This document shows, piece by piece, positions 6,481-8,260 of a stretch of DNA of 8,260 nt. Within the stretch, counting starts at the first letter, position 1. Each line of letters starts with the position of its first letter. The DNA is from Boseongicola sp. SB0662_bin_57 (GTDB taxonomy: Bacteria; Pseudomonadota; Alphaproteobacteria; Rhodobacterales; Rhodobacteraceae), in contig VXPN01000073.1 in assembly GCA_009839535.1 (NCBI GenBank), positions 1 through 8,260 of the forward strand. The letters are read 5' to 3'. The notes below the pieces were generated by a model. The model was not told the DNA's origin and made no database searches. It worked only from the letters and a program-made list of their open reading frames with translations. The translations under genes were made by a program, and so were the position numbers.

Positions 6481-7380
6481 ATGGAACACATATTGAAACG
6501 CGCCTTGGCGGCGCTTCCCTTCGTGGCGATGCTGACCGCATGCAGCGACACCCCCCGCAAAGCGTTGGAAAGCGGCAGCGCTTTCAGCCCGGAAACCGTC
6601 GCCGCTCTGGAGAGTCTGGGCGAATTGGGTGAGACCGTTCGCGCTCTCGGGATTGACGAGGAGTTTTTCGCGAGCCTCGAAGACGCGGATTGGTTCGAGG
6701 ATGTCGCTGCGGCCGACGTTGCCGATCGTTATGCCGAGATCGCCGCCGCGTTTCACGATCCCTGCATTGGCGACGAGTGCGGGCCGGAAGACGCTCTGCG
6801 GTATGGCGCGTGGCTGGCGTTTGACGCCGACGGCGAATTGGTCGCCGGCGCGGCCGTCGAGGCTCGAGGCTTGCCGCCGGGCTATGCGACCGTTTGGGTC
6901 GCTCCATCCGCGTCCGCGACCTACATCGGCAACGCCAAGGGCGTCGGCCATTGGAATGACAGGGCCGATCCGGACGTCGTTGCCTATCACGCCGGCGAGT
7001 TCACGGCTCGAGTCGTGCTTGACTATGACTTGGATGCGGGCCGCCTCGTCGGGCGCGTCGGCGGGTGGACGGGTCCTGGCGCGGATGCGCGTTGGCCGGA
7101 TCTTGGTTTGGGTGCGCTCGGAGGAGACGGAACCGGGCGCACGTTCACCATGCTGGACGGAAGCATTACGAGTGGCGTTGTCGGCGCGTGGGCGGCCGTG
7201 CCTTACGGCGGCGCGGGCTCCTATGTTCTGGACGGGAGCGCTGTGGTCGGCCCGATCACTGTCGAGCAGCCGCCTGGGTATGTCGGCACGTTCAACGCGG
7301 CATTCGCGTCGGGAAGCACATCGTTTGGAGACGGCGAGGTCGTCGCCGGTTTCGACGCGATTGCCGCGACGCAAAAATAG
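6481..7380 (+). CDS. Outer-surface lipoprotein with a TbpB-like beta-barrel C-terminus
   Basis: A 299-residue lipoprotein. The signal peptide has Lys6-Arg7, a hydrophobic core and the lipobox LTAC (residues 18-21), with Cys21 as the lipidated residue; Ser follows, which fits outer-membrane sorting. Residues 25-90 are acidic and helical, and DPCIGDEC (93-100) could form a small disulphide loop. The C-terminal half resembles the eight-stranded barrel of TbpB-type surface lipoproteins (Slam-dependent in other bacteria): TYIGNAKGVGHW (147-158), AGEFTARVVLDYDLDAGRLVGRV (from 171), GAWAAVPYGG, then PPGYVGTFNAAF and VVAGFDA near the end. Such proteins bind host iron proteins, haem or other ligands, but many have unknown ligands. 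It lies 52 bases after the tail gene with no terminator between them, so it may be carried by the prophage as a lysogenic conversion gene. It could also be a host gene. The lipoprotein call is firm; the barrel family is moderate. Confidence 0.75.
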   Translation: MEHILKRALAALPFVAMLTACSDTPRKALESGSAFSPETVAALESLGELGETVRALGIDEEFFASLEDADWFEDVAAADVADRYAEIAAAFHDPCIGDECGPEDALRYGAWLAFDADGELVAGAAVEARGLPPGYATVWVAPSASATYIGNAKGVGHWNDRADPDVVAYHAGEFTARVVLDYDLDAGRLVGRVGGWTGPGADARWPDLGLGALGGDGTGRTFTMLDGSITSGVVGAWAAVPYGGAGSYVLDGSAVVGPITVEQPPGYVGTFNAAFASGSTSFGDGEVVAGFDAIAATQK

Positions 7381-7412
7381 CCGTTTGAGGGCGCTTTTCG
7401 AGCCGTTGAAAG

Positions 7413-7432
7413 TGAGTCCAACGTTTCGATTC
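7413..7432 (+). repeat. 20-bp element copy 1 (direct)
   Basis: The core GAGTCCAACGTTTCGATTC preceded by T. It is bounded by GAGTC and GATTC, whose starts are 14 bases apart. It is identical over 20 bases to the copy at 7487-7506 and forms an imperfect inverted pair with 7436-7455. Confidence 0.9.
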
Positions 7433-7435
7433 ACC

Positions 7436-7455
7436 GAATCGTTTCGATGGACTCA
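7436..7455 (-). repeat. 20-bp element copy 2 (inverted)
   Basis: GAATCGTTTCGATGGACTCA is the reverse complement of the element apart from four positions in the middle. The outer eight and six bases match fully. GANTC starts are again 14 bases apart (7436 and 7450). Confidence 0.8.
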
Positions 7456-7486
7456 ACGCGCGCTATGTGCTTGCTCTGTTCCGGTT

Positions 7487-7506
7487 TGAGTCCAACGTTT
7501 CGATTC
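7487..7506 (+). repeat. 20-bp element copy 3 (direct)
   Basis: Identical over all 20 bases to copy 1, which starts 74 bases upstream. GAGTC begins at 7488 and GATTC at 7502. Confidence 0.9.
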
Positions 7507-7508
7507 GC

Positions 7509-7528
7509 GAGTCCAAACATTTCGACTC
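7509..7528 (+). repeat. Element copy 4 (direct, diverged)
   Basis: GAGTCCAAACATTTCGACTC keeps the ends and the TTTCGA core of the element but has one extra base and a few changes, so its GANTC starts are 15 bases apart (7509 and 7524). It begins two bases after copy 3 ends. Confidence 0.7.
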
Positions 7529-7534
7529 GCTACA
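7509..7534 (+). other. Candidate right end of a transposable (Mu-like) prophage
   Basis: The last element copy (7509-7528) is followed after four bases by CA at 7533-7534, the dinucleotide that closes Mu-type ends. Mu ends carry several transposase sites with a GTTTC/CGAAA core, and these elements hold a TTTCGA core. Beyond this point the sequence runs into the prfB leader without further copies. No transposase gene or second end is in the window, so this is only a candidate; the prophage could equally have integrated by another route. Confidence 0.3.
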
Positions 7535-7650
7535 CCGGCAGCCGACTCGCTCTGGACACCCTGACTCATTGCCTCGCGCCTCAAGGAGTTCCGGTCTTGC
7601 TCTTGCGGCACCAATTTGCCGTGCCCGCTTCGCGCCTGCAAGCGGTTGCC

Positions 7651-7679
7651 TTGAAGCCTGGAACGGGCATTGCTATCAC
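7651..7679 (+). promoter_or_regulatory. Candidate sigma70-type promoter of prfB
   Basis: TTGAAG (7651-7656) and TATCAC (7674-7679) are 17 bases apart, which fits a housekeeping promoter with a good -35 and a weak -10 box. Transcription would start near 7686, leaving a leader of about 25 bases before the prfB ATG. Positions 7568-7650 hold nothing else that I can support. Confidence 0.35.
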
Positions 7680-7699
7680 CTGCCCGCCAAGATCTGCGT

Positions 7700-7708
7700 G
7701 GAGAGAGG
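7700..7708 (+). promoter_or_regulatory. Ribosome binding site of prfB
   Basis: GGAGAGAGG lies just before the ATG at 7711; its GGAG part is 7 bases from the start codon, a normal distance. It supports the MRAE start over any upstream codon in this open frame. Confidence 0.55.
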
Positions 7709-7710
7709 TC

Positions 7711-8260
7711 ATGCGTGCCGAGGCGGAAAACACGGTCGCGGCCATCGAGAAGTCGCTCGACCTGCTGGCCCGACGCATGGACTGGGATACGGCAGGACAT
7801 CGTCTGGAAGAATTCAACGCGATGGCCGAAGACCCGAACCTCTGGAACGATCCCGGACGCGCGCAGACACTCATGCGCGAGCGGCAGATGCTCGTTGACG
7901 CGATGGAACGCCTCACGTCCATGCGACGGGAGCTTTCGGACAATGTCGAACTGATCGCGCTCGGGGAGCAAGAGAACGATTCCGAGGTTCTGGAGGATGC
8001 AAGGGCGGCGCTGATGTCTCTCGCCGAACGCGCCGCCCAGGCCGAAGTCGAGGCACTTCTGGACGGCGAAGCCGATGGCAACGACACGTATCTCGAGATA
8101 AATGCGGGCGCCGGCGGAACGGAGAGCTGCGACTGGGTCAAAATGCTGGCGCGCATGTATGAACGCTGGGCCGAAGCCCATGGCTACGAAGTGCAGGTCC
8201 AGTCGCTGCAACCGGGCGAAGAGGCCGGACTCAAGTCGGTATGCTTCAAGATCGCCGGCC
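7711..8260 (+). CDS. prfB: Peptide chain release factor 2 (RF2), 5' part
   Basis: The first 183 residues of RF2, which reads UAA and UGA stop codons and triggers release of the finished protein from the ribosome; the gene runs off the right edge of the window. The start (MRAEAENTVAAIEKSLDLL) and DWDTAGHRLEEFNA match the N-terminal helical domain of alphaproteobacterial RF2. NDTYLEINAGAGGTESCDWV (from about residue 125) is the conserved PCRF region, with GAGGTES at 133-139. The SPF stop-recognition and GGQ catalytic motifs lie beyond the window. The usual frameshift site of many prfB genes would fall at about codon 24; here it reads CGC ATG GAC TGG with no in-frame TGA, so the protein is made without frameshifting. 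The ESCDW and EAHGYEVQVQS wording is closest to Rhodobacterales from memory. This is a host housekeeping gene and marks host DNA beside the prophage. Confidence 0.95.
   Translation, partial: MRAEAENTVAAIEKSLDLLARRMDWDTAGHRLEEFNAMAEDPNLWNDPGRAQTLMRERQMLVDAMERLTSMRRELSDNVELIALGEQENDSEVLEDARAALMSLAERAAQAEVEALLDGEADGNDTYLEINAGAGGTESCDWVKMLARMYERWAEAHGYEVQVQSLQPGEEAGLKSVCFKIAG

Larger units (their letters stand above)
7413..7455 (+). terminator. Imperfect hairpin after the lipoprotein gene, possible terminator
   Basis: Copies 1 and 2 are inverted around the three-base loop ACC. The arms pair for 8 bp, then have one mismatch, 2 bp, a 3-base internal loop of T opposite T, and 6 bp closing on the loop. 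It begins 33 bases after the lipoprotein stop and could end the tail-lipoprotein transcript. There is no run of T after it, so a classical intrinsic terminator is doubtful; it may instead be a paired protein-binding site. Confidence 0.35.
7414..7567. promoter_or_regulatory. Dense cluster of ten GANTC sites
   Basis: GANTC occurs at 7414, 7428, 7436, 7450, 7488, 7502, 7509, 7524, 7544 and 7563. In alphaproteobacteria GANTC is the target of the cell-cycle DNA methyltransferase CcrM. Eight of the ten sites are the borders of the repeat elements; the last two lie beyond them with spacings of about 20 bases. The cluster could make protein binding depend on methylation and thus on replication. Presence of the sites is certain; the regulatory role is inference. 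Confidence 0.55.

Noticed and set aside
7413..7528. CRISPR array
   Set aside because: The units are irregularly spaced (loop of 3, gap of 31, gap of 2), one is inverted, and no spacer-length pattern exists.
7606..7621. Short inverted repeat CGGCA / TGCCG in the prfB leader
   Set aside because: Five base pairs are expected by chance in GC-rich DNA, and it lies upstream of the candidate promoter.
7381..7710. tRNA gene as attachment site, or a remnant of the gene normally before prfB
   Set aside because: No cloverleaf or CCA end is visible, and none of the three plus frames before prfB reads like the C-terminus of a known protein.
7453..8211. Minus-strand frame of 252 codons and plus-strand frame 7467-7898
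   Set aside because: Both run across the clear prfB frame and have no recognisable content.

Overview
The window suggests a high-GC alphaproteobacterium, most likely of the Rhodobacterales. The clue is the right-hand gene, the 5' end of prfB (peptide chain release factor 2). Its N-terminus has the alphaproteobacterial form (MRAE start, DWDTA, ESCDW) and it lacks the in-frame TGA frameshift site seen in many other bacteria. The rest of the window is the distal tail region of a siphovirus-type prophage. All genes are on the + strand.

Layout, left to right. Positions 2-169 hold the end of a tail-assembly gene, tentatively an NlpC/P60-type protein. It overlaps the start of a 1098-residue TipJ-type tail tip / host-specificity protein (160-3456), which appears to carry its own N-terminal tail-assembly-like segment and ends in an Fn3-like domain and three copies of a Trp/Gly-Asp repeat. 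Three small genes follow (3456-3764, 3764-4033, 4033-4881). They share an N-terminal motif, MPWxFRxDxTGPxG, with a short collagen-like stretch, have unrelated C-termini, and are linked by one-base TGATG stop/start overlaps; the third carries an Ig-like domain. Next come a 508-residue protein of unknown function (4902-6428) with a Trp-rich N-terminal part, and a lipoprotein (6481-7380) whose C-terminal half looks like a TbpB-type beta-barrel. The lipoprotein may be a surface-changing cargo gene of the prophage.

Positions 7381-7710 are non-coding and unusual. They carry four copies (three direct, one inverted) of a 19-20 bp element bounded by GANTC sites, giving ten GANTC sites in 154 bp. The left 2.8 kb of the window has none. 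GANTC is the CcrM methylation site in alphaproteobacteria. The element could be a binding site for a phage transposase at the right end of a Mu-like prophage, an operator array, or a methylation-sensitive switch. A sigma70-like promoter candidate and the prfB start follow.

Base composition changes along the window. It is about 73% GC in a sampled line of the tip gene and falls to about 47% in a sampled line of the third fibre gene. The shift starts near position 2750, inside the tip gene, which suggests modular exchange of the receptor-binding end. Working together, the tip protein would form the end of the tail, the small collagen-like proteins and the 508-residue protein would be candidate receptor-binding appendages, and the lipoprotein may alter the surface of the lysogen.
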